From Pyropia yezoensis (Eukaryota > Rhodophyta > Bangiophyceae > Bangiales > Bangiaceae), in NCBI GenBank assembly GCA_009829735.1, contig CM020618.1, positions 11,933,119-11,997,118 on the forward strand: 64,000 nucleotides of DNA. The letters run 5' to 3'. Both the position numbers and the translations under genes were made by a program. Under the pieces are notes generated by a model. It saw only the letters and a program-made list of their open reading frames with translations, was not told the DNA's origin and did no database searches. This document shows, one piece after another, positions 1 to 10,120 of the stretch (positions are counted from its first letter, which is position 1; each line of letters begins with the position of its first letter).

Positions 1-2430
1 CCGCCGCGGAACAATGGGCTAGCCGTGGCAAACGCCATGGGCGTCAGTATGCAAGAAAGAGTGCCACTGCGGGTGTGGATGCCAGCAGGTTCAGGCAGGG
101 GTGATGGGGAGGCGAGCAGCTTCCAGCACCTCGCAACACAGCGACAGGGGGAAGGATGATGGACTCTGGTGGTGCTCGTAGGCACGTGACGGCCTGGTAG
201 CTGGGTCCTGGAAAAAAGCGCGACGGCAGGTGGCTATGTTGGGCAGGGGTGGAGCAGCAGCCGATGTGGCTGTGGTCGTGATCGCGTCGGCCAGAGTGCT
301 TCGACTCAGCACGCAGCGCAATGGCAGAGCGGTACACGAGATGCACGGGCGTTCTTTCAAGGTGGGAGGAGGTTTGCATGTGGCGTACCACTCTGTCCAC
401 AGCATCCAGGGTCAGATCTGTGAAATACTTTCCGCGGGAACTATTTGACCGCATGGATTCTGCGCCTTAACTTTATTCTGACAAAGTACCATTCATCGGG
501 ACCTTAGGGGATTGTCCAAGTCCGGAGGAGGATCAGTCTGGCGGGTGACACTTCAGTGTTTTCCACAGAGCCACTCGAGGCAAGATGACGGCTGGGTCCT
601 GTTGAGCCCTTAATGCAAATGCTCGAGTTCGTGAGACGAAGTTGACTCCGATTGTCGACTGCAACGGGCGTTTGCCCCCTCATCCAGCCTATCACGGGCC
701 TGACAACAGGGAACAGACTCGCCGGCGGCCGCCAATCTGTGTTGGCTCGGGACAGAGACCGCCCCAGCGCCAACTTGGCTGCTGTAGTTGCCGCCGGTGG
801 TCCCCCTTGTTGGACTGCCGGCCGCGGTTGGTGACACGTGCGGCCACAACCCTTGGCTGCACCACCCAATCCCCCATCCTTCAAGATGGGCCACCGCCGC
901 CGCGCCCGTCGCTTGGGTGGCTACGTCGACGACTCGGGAGCTCTGTGGGGACACCAGCCGCCTCGCATCCTTGGCTGGACCGAGGGCATCTCCCATCTCA
1001 GCACAGGGGGTGTCGCCGTGGTGGCATCGCCATAGGCTGCCCATCGCCAAAGCCCCGACTCCTTGCCTCTCTCTGTTGGCTCCTTCCACCCCTCTGGACA
1101 GAGGACCGTGCCGCGGTTCTCTCCCATCCATATTCGGCGGCGTGTGGTGACGCATTGGCCGAATCCTCTGACCCGACGCTGGGCCCTCTTGCGCGCTGTG
1201 GGCGCTGGTCTGCGCTCGTTGGCGGTCACCACCACCACCCCCTTGGTCCCGTGGTCGTGGTGCCTTGGCTGCTCTGGGCGCCGGCCCCCGGACGGCCAGC
1301 GCGAGGCGGCCGGCCTGGCCTGTGCGTGGCGCACGTGGCTCAGGGTGTGCCGCCCTTTGTACCACCGGACTGGTGGCGTGGCGTCGTTCCACTGCCCGGC
1401 AAGGGTGGCTTGTGTCCCCCGCCGTCCCTCGCTGGGGGCTTTTTCTACACTGTGGGAGGGGGGGGGGTGGGGTTGGGGTGAGAAGGGGAAGGCGGGGTGG
1501 GCCTGACGGGAGAGGCGCCTCGAGCGACCTGATTTTATGGCCTGCTGTACAGCTGTGCCCCATTTTTAGGGTGACCGTCGCTGTCGCTGCAGCGCGCCGG
1601 CCCGGGCCCTGTCGCAGGGGGTGGTGGTGGAGCGACGCCGCAGCCGGCCGTCCTCCCCCGTTGGGCCCCAGCTCTGCGCATCCTTTGGCGTGTGGGGGCG
1701 GCGCGCGTGCCCCCTTGTGCCGGATGCACCGCGGCTGCGGAGCGTGACGGCTGCGCACGTTACGCGGTCGCTGGAGTGAGTCTACATACAGTAGCTGCTT
1801 GCCCACCTTTTTCCGCCTCCGCTTGCTCGTCTGGGTGTGTGGGAGGCGCGCGTGCCACGCCACGACTCCCTGCTGTTCCTGTCTTTTTTGTGCTGGCGCG
1901 CGCACTGTTGGGCGGGGGTGGTGCCCGCGTGTTTCCCATACCTCCGTGTGCTATTCGATTGAGTGGAGGGGGCACCCCCAGTAGTCGGACGCGGTGTCGC
2001 GGGTGTACATACTGTACGCATTCCCCCGTGGTTTTATTCTGCTTTACCGGGGCGTGACCGAGTGTGACGCTGGGCGGCCGACCAGGACGGTGGCGGCTGG
2101 AGGGGGCCCAACGACACTCCACCCTGTTCGCGCGCGAGGTGGTGGCTTGTGTCCGGCGGTGTGTTCGGCTTGGAGCTCCTACTTGAAGCGCTCTCAGGCG
2201 GAGTGGGAAGAGACAAACGTAGCTGTGCATCCGCCGACACTTGATCGCCACCACTGCGACTTTCTCCTCCGACGCCGCCCCCTCTGCCAGCCAACACTCT
2301 GTGGGAGCTCTTGACCCCAGCTTCACCCTTTTCGTTGTATCCTTTGCCGACCTGGCCCCGCCCCCCCCCCCTCTGCCCCGTTCCCTACTCTCCCGCTCTC
2401 TCTTCGTCCTGCGTTGTGCGGCCACTGCGC
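1..2430. other. Intergenic, no supported gene
   Basis: Long open frames exist on both strands, for example 610-1905 on the minus strand. They are Arg/Pro/Ala-rich, overlap one another in several frames, and show no conserved motif, which is what GC-rich non-coding DNA produces. I see no RNA gene. The stretch may hold the upstream region of the DEP-domain gene that starts at 2431. Confidence 0.5.
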
Positions 2431-4344
2431 ATGGACGGCGTGCTGTCTGCCCCCGTTCCGCTGCGGCACAATGAGTACGTGGCGGCCGTCACCAAGATTC
2501 GTCGCCACTATGCGCGGGGCAAGTCCAAGTCCCGGGTGGTGATGGGCGATGCCGCGGTCGAGTACATGGTGAGCCGCGGTCTGGCGGCCACCATTGCTGA
2601 CGCCGAGGCGCTTGGCCGTCGGATGGCCAACGACCGCATTTGGGTGCACGTGTCGGGGCGCGTCGAGTTCCTTGCCGCCCACCGGCTGTACCGCTTTGAG
2701 CAGGCCACAGTGGCCGAGACGCGGCTGGCCATTGAGGCGGCGCGGGTAGCCGCGGCGGCGGCGGCGGCGGCGCTCGACAAGGACGACTGCGTCAGTGATG
2801 ACGACGAGTCCATCGTCGATGGCGACGGCGGTTCCACGTCGGGCGGCGAGGGGGGGACCCGGCGGTCGTCGTCGGTGCGCACGTCAAGCTGCCGCCCGTC
2901 TACGTGTGGAGTGCGTACCAGCGGCGGGGGGTCCGTCATCAAGGCCAGCGCATCCTTTTATTCTGTTCGTGGGGGCGGCCGGCGGGGGTCAATCGGCTCT
3001 GAGCGCAGCCGACCGTCGTTGCAGCTAGACGTGGGCGCCCTGGGCGTCGGTGGTGGCCTGCTGGTTGAAGACGACTGGGACTCGCCGCCGTGCTGCCTGC
3101 CGGAGACGACGACCGCGTGGTCGAACGCGGCCACCGCTCGCCGCTGCTCGTCCCTGCACAGCGACCACACAGAGGCGGCAGATCCGCGGGGAGCCCGTCG
3201 CGCGAGTGTCACCGTCCCCCCGTCGCGGTCCATGGCCGCAGGTGGTGCCGCCCAGCTTTCCAACGGGGGAAATGCCACCCACTTCTTGGGCGGCGGGCCA
3301 TCGGTCGATCGGGGAGGCGGCGACGGCGGTGGGGATCCCGGCCGCACCTCTGGTGAGCCCCTCTGGGAACGAGAGCTGCTGTTGCACCACAGCAGCTCGA
3401 TCAACTCAAGCGGCACCCCGTCGCGGCACGCTTCGGTTACCAGCACCGATGGGGCCGAGGATGGAGGACCCGCGGCGGCGGGGCGCCCTCCCTTTGTGCG
3501 CACACCCTTTGGGTCAGCGGACCCGTCGAGGCGGGCGTCGCTGCGCGCCCCCGCACGGTGGTCGCTCACCGCACTTGGGACCGCCCTCACCCGCACTGTG
3601 TCGCGCAGCGGGGACCATCGGCGGGCAAGCACGGCCAGTCGGCCCAGTGCCGCCTCCCCACCCAGGGCACAAGCGGCGCGGCTGCCCGCCCTCGGCCGCG
3701 CCGCGTCGGGTGTGGCATTCAACCACCCTCGTGATTCTCTGTCAGACCCCTATGCGGACACGGCCACGGTCGGCGTTGGGCGGCTACAGGGGGTGGCGTC
3801 GGCGCCCGTGGTGGGCCCGTCGGACCTTTGGCCCCCTCTGCCCGCGAGGGCCGGCGGCGATGATGGTCTCGACGAGGCCGACGCGGAGCTGGCGGCGTTT
3901 GCCGCCCAGCAATCCCGTCGCAGCCGGCGCCGGTCGCTTGTGCGCCCCCACCGCCGGCGCAGCCTGGGCGGCGCATCCCGCGGTACCGTTCCATCTCGAG
4001 AGCACAGTGGCGGCGGCGCGGGCTGGGCAGCGGGCGGTGGGAGCAGCGGCGCCGCCGCCTCTGCTGCCGCTGCCGCAGCTGCCGTGGCCGCCGCCACCGC
4101 TACGGCGGCCGCGGCCGCCTCGCCGCCGTCTCCCGCCGCGGCGGCCGCACGACGGCGGCGGTTTAGCAGCGTCGCGCCGGGGGCTGCCGACGCAGACGCG
4201 GGTGGCGCCCGTGCGGTGCTCGCGCGCGCAAGCCGCCGCTGGCTCCGCCGCCTCCGCCCGCGGCCGGAGGGGGCGGCCGCCGCCAACGGCCGCGCCGATG
4301 CCGGCCGCCAGGCAGAGGGAGAGGAGCTTACCAGTCGTCGGTAG
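2431..4344 (+). CDS. DEP-domain protein with long low-complexity tail
   Basis: A single open frame of 637 residues. I chose the ATG at 2431 because it is the first ATG of the frame and leads directly into the only conserved-looking part. Residues about 18-89 read as a DEP domain: a helix with GDAAVEYMVSRG, then ADAEALGRRMANDRIWVHV, ending in HRLYRFE. This is the usual order of G-x-E-A-V-D-W-L, E-A-x-x-L-G-x-x-L, I-x-H-V and LYRF. DEP domains bind phospholipids or GPCR tails and steer signalling proteins to membranes. No GAP, RGS, kinase or PDZ partner domain follows. Residues 140-637 are Ser/Arg/Ala-rich and probably disordered, with a poly-Ala block near 550-575. The gene converges on UFL1. 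The DEP call is fairly secure and the role unknown. Confidence 0.6.
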   Translation: MDGVLSAPVPLRHNEYVAAVTKIRRHYARGKSKSRVVMGDAAVEYMVSRGLAATIADAEALGRRMANDRIWVHVSGRVEFLAAHRLYRFEQATVAETRLAIEAARVAAAAAAAALDKDDCVSDDDESIVDGDGGSTSGGEGGTRRSSSVRTSSCRPSTCGVRTSGGGSVIKASASFYSVRGGGRRGSIGSERSRPSLQLDVGALGVGGGLLVEDDWDSPPCCLPETTTAWSNAATARRCSSLHSDHTEAADPRGARRASVTVPPSRSMAAGGAAQLSNGGNATHFLGGGPSVDRGGGDGGGDPGRTSGEPLWERELLLHHSSSINSSGTPSRHASVTSTDGAEDGGPAAAGRPPFVRTPFGSADPSRRASLRAPARWSLTALGTALTRTVSRSGDHRRASTASRPSAASPPRAQAARLPALGRAASGVAFNHPRDSLSDPYADTATVGVGRLQGVASAPVVGPSDLWPPLPARAGGDDGLDEADAELAAFAAQQSRRSRRRSLVRPHRRRSLGGASRGTVPSREHSGGGAGWAAGGGSSGAAASAAAAAAAVAAATATAAAAASPPSPAAAAARRRRFSSVAPGAADADAGGARAVLARASRRWLRRLRPRPEGAAAANGRADAGRQAEGEELTSRR

Positions 4345-4827
4345 CGACGGGCCCGGCGGTGGGAGGCTGCTGGGGGAGGTGGGCAGGTAGGGGAGGGAGG
4401 GTAGGGGTGTGGTCGGCGCTGGGGCTGCCCGCCCACTCTTGTCGCCCGCCGCATCATATACTCTTTGCGTGAGGGGTGTGCCTGCTGTTCTTTTCCATCT
4501 CCTTTTTTTCTTCCCGTTTTTCGTGTCTGCCTGCCCTGCCCGCCCGCGCGCCACCGCCGCCCCGACCGCGCCCTCACCTTTGTGGCGCAAAGCGCGGCGG
4601 CCACGGGGTTGAGCGCCCCGCCCTGCCTGGGCGGAGGCGCAGACGAAAAGAAAAATGCTGGCGCTGCCGCCGCGCCGGCCACCCGCGACGGCCGCCCGCG
4701 CCGGCCGCCGGCGCCGTCCATCCTCGCTGGCCCCGCGCCGGCCACCCGCACCGGCCGGCCGCGCCGGCCACCCGGCCGGCCGGCCGCGCCGGCCGCCCAC
4801 AAAGGCTGGGGAGAGGAGGGCAGCGAC
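4345..4827. other. Convergent 3' spacer between DEP gene and UFL1
   Basis: Downstream of the DEP-domain stop. It contains a pyrimidine-rich tract near 4490-4530 and a GC-only stretch near 4655-4800 built from repeated GCGCCGGCCACCCG-like words. No gene is seen. Confidence 0.5.
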
Positions 4828-4982
4828 GGGTCGCCGCCGCTCAAGCCGCCGCCGCCCCGGGTCGCCGCCGCTCACGCCGTCGCTGCCCCGGGTCGCCGCC
4901 GCTCACGCCGTCGCTGCCGCGGGTCGCCGCCGCTCACGCCGCCTCCGCCCCGGGTCACCGCCGCTCACGCCGCGGCCGCCCC
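4828..4982. repeat. 31-bp minisatellite, five units, overlapping UFL1 stop
   Basis: Five consecutive units of exactly 31 bp at 4828-4858, 4859-4889, 4890-4920, 4921-4951 and 4952-4982. Each begins GGGTCGCCGCCGCTCA (fifth unit GGGTCACCG). The UFL1 stop (TCA on the plus strand at 4965-4967) lies in the last unit, so the array looks like a tandem expansion of the end of UFL1 into its 3' region. Confidence 0.85.
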
Positions 4983-7768
4983 GTCGTCGCCGAGCAGCGC
5001 CGTGACAAGCGCCAGCAGGCAGTCCTCGGTCCCCCCACCCCCCTCCCCCTCCGCCCCCTGCCGCGCAGCCGCCGTCGCGGTGGCAATGCCAGCAAGGGCG
5101 ACCCCCCCCGCCAACCCGCCCACCGCCGCCGCCACGGCGGCAGCAACCGCGGCGAGCGCGCCCCCCCCGCGGGGGACCGCCACCGCCAGTGGCCGGCCGC
5201 CCCCCACCGCCCTTGGCGCCGCCACCGCCACCGCGTCGCGGAGGAGCGCCGTCGCTGCGTCGGCGGCGTCGGCGGCGGCGGCGGCGGCGGAGCGGGGGGG
5301 GGGAAGGGTCCCAGCTCCTGGCGACGCGACCGCGGCGCGCAAGCGAGCGGTGGCGGCGGCGACAGCCGCGGCGCCGACCGCCGCGTCGGCGGCGGCCGAC
5401 CGCGGGGGCCGCGCGGGGAGGACCCCCCCCCCCCCGGGGGTGTCCCCCCCCGCCCCCCCCGACGCTGTCGCCGCGTCGTACGCGGCGGTCCACGCTCCAA
5501 GCGTCGGGGCGGCGGCAAGGTCCGCGACGAGGGACGACCCCCACCCCCCCCCGCCACCCCCCCCAGTGGCCCCGAGCACCCGCACCACCGCCAAGGTGGC
5601 CGCCACGGCGGGCCCTCGCAGGACCGCCCGCTCCAGCGCCCCCACCGCCGCCGCGGCGGTGACGCGGTCGGCCGCGGCGGGCGACGCGAGCGCCGCCGCC
5701 GCGAGCGGGGGGCCCAGGTCCGCCGCCGCCCCCGCCGCGGCGGTCAGGGAGCGGAGGGCGGCGGCAAGTTCAGCGACGGCCGCGGCGGCGGCGGCCCTCG
5801 CGACGGCCGCGCCGGTCCCGGCGGCGGCGGGCGCCCGGCACGCGGCGAGGGCGCCCACCAGAGATGCTGGAGGGGGGTGGACGCCCGACGCACCGTCGGG
5901 GGGGAGGGTGCCCGCCATGGCAGCGACCGCCGCCGCCGCGATCGCGGGCGGGAGCACCGCCGCCGTCTCGTCGGGCGGCGCCGTGGCAGCGGCCGCCGCG
6001 TCTGTCGCGGCGGCGGCGGTGCCGGTGGGCGTGCCGGTGGTGGCGGCGGCAGTGGGCGTGCGCGGGGGGGGAGGGGCGCGGCGGCGGCGGGCGGCGGCGG
6101 CGCCCTTTGCGGGCCGCGCCGCCCGCCGGCGGGCGCGCAGCGGGAGGGTGCCCGCCGCGAGCGCCGCCCCCGCCCCCGCCGTCGCGACGGTGACCAACGC
6201 CGCGTCGACGGCGGCGACCACGGGGGGGGACACCACGTAGCGGCCGCCCAGGATGTAGGCGCCAGGCGCGTCATCGCCGTCGACAGGGGGGGGGGGGGGG
6301 GGGGCGCCGTCCTCCGCCCCTTCGACGGCGGCGGGGGCGGCGGCGGCGGTGACCAGCCACGGTCCGACAGGGACGGGTACCAGCGCGTCGGCGGCGGCGG
6401 CGGGGGGGGTGGGGGTCGGGGTGGTGGCGACGGCGGTGGAGGTGGCGGAAGGGGGTGTGCCGACCGCGGCGGCGACCGCGGCGGCCACGTCGGGCGCCCC
6501 CCATTGGGGCGGCACCAGCCCCGCAACGTCCACGCAGGCGCCCGCCGCCACCGCCGCTGCCGCCAGCGCCCGCAGCCGGCCGAGCAGCGCTGGCGAGGCG
6601 GCCACAGTGGCCAACCGCACGGCAGGGGCGGGGGTAGCGGCGTTGCGACCGCCACCGCTGTCCCTACTCTCATCGCCCCCACCGCCACCAGCACCGCCGT
6701 CACCACCCCCACCGCCAGCTCCGCCACCGTCATCAGTGCAGGGAGCGGCGTAGAGGGGGGCGGCAGCGGGCACGACCCCCTCTCCCCCCTCGGGCACGTC
6801 GGCCAGCGGCACGTACCCGTTGGCGGCGTAAAACGAGGCCGCCGCGGCAACCCGGCGCGCCGTCCATGCAGCGGGCACCCACACCCCCCCCCCCCCCCCA
6901 AGGCGGCCCTCCCGCCGCCCCGCCGCGGCAGCCGCGGCCGCCGCCACCGCCCGCGGCGGCAGGGCCGCAGCCGTCGCCACCTCGTGCAGCCCCGTTGGGG
7001 CGGCAACGCCCCGCAGCGCACCGCGGGCGGCGGCGGCCAGCCGCGCTTCCCGGCCCCCACTCACCAGCACCCGGCCGCCGTCGATGAGGCGGTAGCCACC
7101 GCCGCCGCCGCCGCCGCCGCCGCCCACCCCCTCAGCAGCAGTTGCCGCGGCCAGGGCGGTGGCAAGGACATTGGCCGGCACGCCCGCCGCCGCCGCCAGC
7201 TCTGCCACCGGCGCCGCCCCGTCCACACGCCCGTCGACCGCCGCCGTGGCCCCAGCAACCGCCGCGGCCACCACCGCCGCCGACAGGAGCTCCCCCCCCG
7301 GCGCCCCCCCCCCCCCCCCACGAGCAGCAGCCCCCCCCGGGACGCGGCCACCGCGGCGGGCAGGGCGGCGGCCACGGCGGGGGCGTCGACGCCGACTGCC
7401 GCCGCCAGCTCCGCCACCCCCGCCCGCCCGGCGGTGGCGGCCGCGGCCGCGACGGCGGCGGCGAGGCCGGCGGGGGTGTAGAGGGCGGCCCGCCCGGCGG
7501 TGGGGGTGAGGCGCGGCAGCCGGCCGGTGGCGGTTAGGTGGGCGAGCAGCGACCGCGCCGTTGCAGACGAGATGCGCTGATGGGGGGGGGGGGGGGCGCC
7601 GGAAGGGGGAGCCCCTGCCGCCCCGCTGGCAGCCGGTGACGGCGTATCGCCGTTGCCGTGAGGGGGGGGGTGGGGGGGGAGGGTGGCCGGCGGGGGGGGG
7701 GCGGGCGGGTGGGGCGCTTGGAGCGCCTCGAGCTGCGCCCGCAGAGCGGCGAGGGAATCATCCATCAT
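4965..7768 (-). CDS. UFL1: E3 UFM1-protein ligase 1 (UFL1) homologue
   Basis: UFL1 transfers the ubiquitin-like modifier UFM1 to targets, notably ribosomes at the ER. I recognise the winged-helix N-terminal half in order: MMDDSLAALRAQLEAL; ISSATARSLLAHLTATGRL; ALYTPAGLAAAVAAA; then, after a frame change, VAELAAAAGVPANVL, GYRLIDGGRVLV, the arginine-rich ARGALRGVAAPTGL, and VWVPAAWTARRV followed by FYAANGYVPL. This block order matches animal and plant UFL1. Further on, YILGGRYVVSPPVVAAVDAAL and a basic RRRAARP segment also fit. The frame changes at 7290-7321, a G/C-homopolymer segment. Treated as a 32-nt GT-AG intron it leaves 923 codons, against about 794 residues in human. The start is the double ATG at 7768. 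Alanine has replaced many conserved residues, and poly-Gly and poly-Ala inserts are frequent. Family call strong; exact reading uncertain around the break. Confidence 0.78.
7290..7321 (-). other. Candidate 32-nt micro-intron (or indel) in UFL1
   Basis: Read on the minus strand the segment begins GT, consists of a 16-G run, CGCC and an 8-G run, and ends AG. Removing it joins the two UFL1 frames in phase and brings the spacing between the flanking conserved blocks close to the family norm. A homopolymer indel in the same tract is the alternative. Confidence 0.4.
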
Positions 7769-8328
7769 GGGGAGGGGCCGGCCCCACGAGGCGGAGACCA
7801 AGAAGGAAGGGCTGTGTGTGTGCAGGGGGGAAGGGGAGTGGGGAGTGGGGAAGCGGGGCGCCGAGTGGGGAAGCGGAGGCAAAGACGCCGACCGCAACAG
7901 AGATCGACGGGGCTGCGGTCCGTCAGCACGTCACCGGCTCGTTCGTTCGCCTTGGACGTGACGTCTACTAAACTTTAGATAGTGTCTATTCTACTGACTG
8001 GATTAGTTAATCCTTTTCGGATGAATTAATCCGGTTTTTGATATGCGAACCAGGCACATTTGGACACTTTTCAGAGCATTCGCGTAGTACGCGAAAAGAA
8101 TACGCGCGTAATACGCTTCTTTTGAGTACAGTACGTACGCTTGGCAACCCCTGATGTCGATCTCCGACGCGGATACATCCTGCGCGTTATATAGGACAGC
8201 GCGTCCTTCTCGGACGCTCGCTCCCCCTTCCTTCCCCCCCGCCCCCCCCACCTCCCACCACCCCCCTGCTTCCCCTTCACCCCCCCGACCGGATCGCCTC
8301 CCCCCCCTACAGAAAAGGCAGGGGATCT
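7769..8328. promoter_or_regulatory. UFL1 upstream region with AT-rich island
   Basis: UFL1 is read leftwards from 7768, so this is its upstream region. Roughly 7970-8145 is strikingly AT-rich for the window. It contains two inverted GGATTA/TTAATCC motifs near 8000-8035 and a near-palindrome TTCGCGTAGTACGCGAA near 8080. No gene is visible. Confidence 0.35.
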
Positions 8329-9089
8329 TTAGTTGAGCTTGACGCACAGCACCAGCGTCAGCGTGGCCGCCGTCGACGCAACGGCGGCGCCGGCGCCCAC
8401 CGACCACCACAGGTGCCCCAGCGGCGGCAGCGACCACGCCGCCGCCTCCACGCGCTCCAGCGCCACATCCCGGCACCCGTCGAGGGGCACCGTGGACGTT
8501 GGCGGGCCCGCGGCGGGGGGCGGGCCCAGCGGCGGCGGTACCGCCGACGTTTGCCAGGATGCGCCGGCCACGGCGGCGTCCGCACCGCCGCCTCCGCCAA
8601 TGGCGCGGCGGTTCCCCCTCCCGTCGCCCCCCGCCCCGTCGGCCACCCCGGTGGCCGTCGTGCCGTTGCTGGAAGCGCCCGCGGCACGGCCCCACTCGTT
8701 CCACTCTACCTTTGCCAAAGACAGCTCTATCATGGACGACCAGGCGTGCAGCCACATCATCTCCCCACACCCCGTTGGGAACGGGTGCGCCGCCGCCGCA
8801 GACCCGCCGCCGCCGCCGCCGCCGCCGCCGCCCGACCGCCGCCGCCGCCCGGCGCAGTCGGCAGTGCGCCAGCCGCGGCAGCCCGCCTCCGCCTCGACAG
8901 CACACACCACCGCCGCCAGCTCCGACGGGTACGCCCCGGAAGTCGCCACAGGCGCCGGCCGGCCGCGTTGGCGGGCGCCGACGCGGCCTCCACGTCGCGC
9001 ACCCACGGGTTGGCGCCCGCCGCCGCCGTCGGGGTGGTGGTGGTGGTGGCGGCACCGGCACCCGCACCGGCGGGGGTGGCGGCGGCGGT

Positions 9090-9120
<31 letters not shown>

Positions 9121-9323
9121 TCACGCTCTATGGCGGCGGCCAGGACGACCGCCCAGGCAGCGGCGGCGGCCAGCACCGTCACCGTGCCGGCGGCGGCGGC
9201 GACGCCCGCGGCGGTGGCCGCGACGGGCAGCTGGGAGAATTGGGACAGACAGGGGAACGACTGGTGAACAGTCAGACACGAGGAAGGGGGGGGGGGGGGG
9301 GCGGGGGGGGCAGACTGCACCAT
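8329..9323 (-). CDS. Ala-rich putative membrane protein, one frame break
   Basis: From an ATG at 9323 the reading gives a Pro-rich stub, then a hydrophobic stretch (LPVAATAAGVAAAAG, then TVTVLAAAAAWAVVLAAAI) that fits a membrane segment. Near 8955-8975, in a CCGGCCGGCC run, the frame must change to continue into SGAYPSELAAVVCAVEAEAG, CRGWRTADCAG, GCGEMMWLHAWSSMIELSL and a final hydrophobic segment VGAGAAVASTAATLTLVLCV ending at a TAA. The cysteines and tryptophans of the middle look like an extracytoplasmic loop between membrane helices. I do not recognise the family. The architecture resembles the other Ala-rich membrane gene at 22310-23744. The frame break could be an unseen intron or an indel. 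Confidence 0.4.
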
Positions 9324-9344
9324 GGCATTGTGGGGGGGCGCCAT

Positions 9345-9548
9345 GTCTGTATGACAATGCACTTTGACGTGGTGTCGGACAGCATGTCTGGATGACAATA
9401 CATATTCAAGTAGTGTCGGACAGCAAGTTTGTATGACAATATCTACACATGGAGGCGGTGTCTGGCAGCATGTCTGTATGAGAATACATATTGAAGTGGT
9501 GTCGGGCAGCATGTCTGTATGACAATAGAAGTGGTGTCCGGACTGCAT
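9345..9548. repeat. Minisatellite, five 36-45 bp units
   Basis: Units at 9345-9385, 9386-9426, 9427-9471, 9472-9512 and 9513-9548. Each starts GTCTGTATGACAATA or a close variant and ends GTGTCGGACAGCAT or a close variant. The third unit is 4 bp longer and the last is shortened in the middle. It is AT-richer than its surroundings and lies just upstream of the membrane-protein gene that ends at 8329. Confidence 0.9.
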
Positions 9549-10033
9549 AAGCTGAGAGAGATTGGGTGCAGGTGCGCAAAGCCATGGCTGAGGTCGAGGC
9601 GGTCAGCTTGGATGGCTCTGTTGACGTGCCCCGGGACGGCGGCAGTACTGGGCGTGTCGCCGCCGTCGGCCGCACCGTTATCGCCCGTGGCAGTCGTTGG
9701 AGGTGGCGGTGGTGGCGCGGCGCGGCGCGTCGGATCAGAAACAGGCATTCTCCTTTTGCCGCCCCACACCAGCTCGCCCCCCTCCCCCCTCCCACTTTCT
9801 GCGCATGCGTCGTCGGACAAATGGGGATGCGATTTTCGGGCGCTCAGAGCAGTCAGTATGAGCTCGCCGTCGCACCGGGGGAGAGTGTGTAGGGGCCATT
9901 AGCCTCGGGTCGGGTCGGGTTCTGAGTTCTTTGCGAGGGGGGCCGGCGGGCACAGTTGGTCTTGCACGTTCTCTTGCTTCTTTGTTCTGTCTTGGCTCTT
10001 TTTTTCCCTCTGTTGTGAGGTGTGCTGGGGGGT
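9549..10033. other. Intergenic
   Basis: No coding signal I can support. The short open frames here are compositional. Confidence 0.4.
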
Positions 10034-10101
10034 GGGTGCCGGCGCCAGCCAATGGCACGGTTGCTGGGAGGGGGAGGGGGGTGCCGGCGCCAGCCAATGG
10101 C
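10034..10101 (+). promoter_or_regulatory. Duplicated 23-bp CCAAT-containing element
   Basis: The same 23 bp occurs at 10034-10056 and 10079-10101, 45 bp apart. Each copy contains the palindromic core GGCGCC and a CCAAT box. The second copy ends 19 bp before the ATG of the FG-GAP gene at 10121. The placement suggests a promoter element; activity is inferred. Confidence 0.45.
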
Positions 10102-10120
10102 GGGGTTGGGTTAGCCTTGG

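Noticed and set aside
610..1905. A 431-codon open frame on the minus strand
   Set aside because: Arg/Pro/Gly/Ala-rich throughout, overlaps long frames on the other strand, has no motif, and such frames are expected at this GC content.
9345..9548. Regular repeats considered as a CRISPR-like array
   Set aside because: Units are contiguous with no unique spacers, and the genome is eukaryotic.
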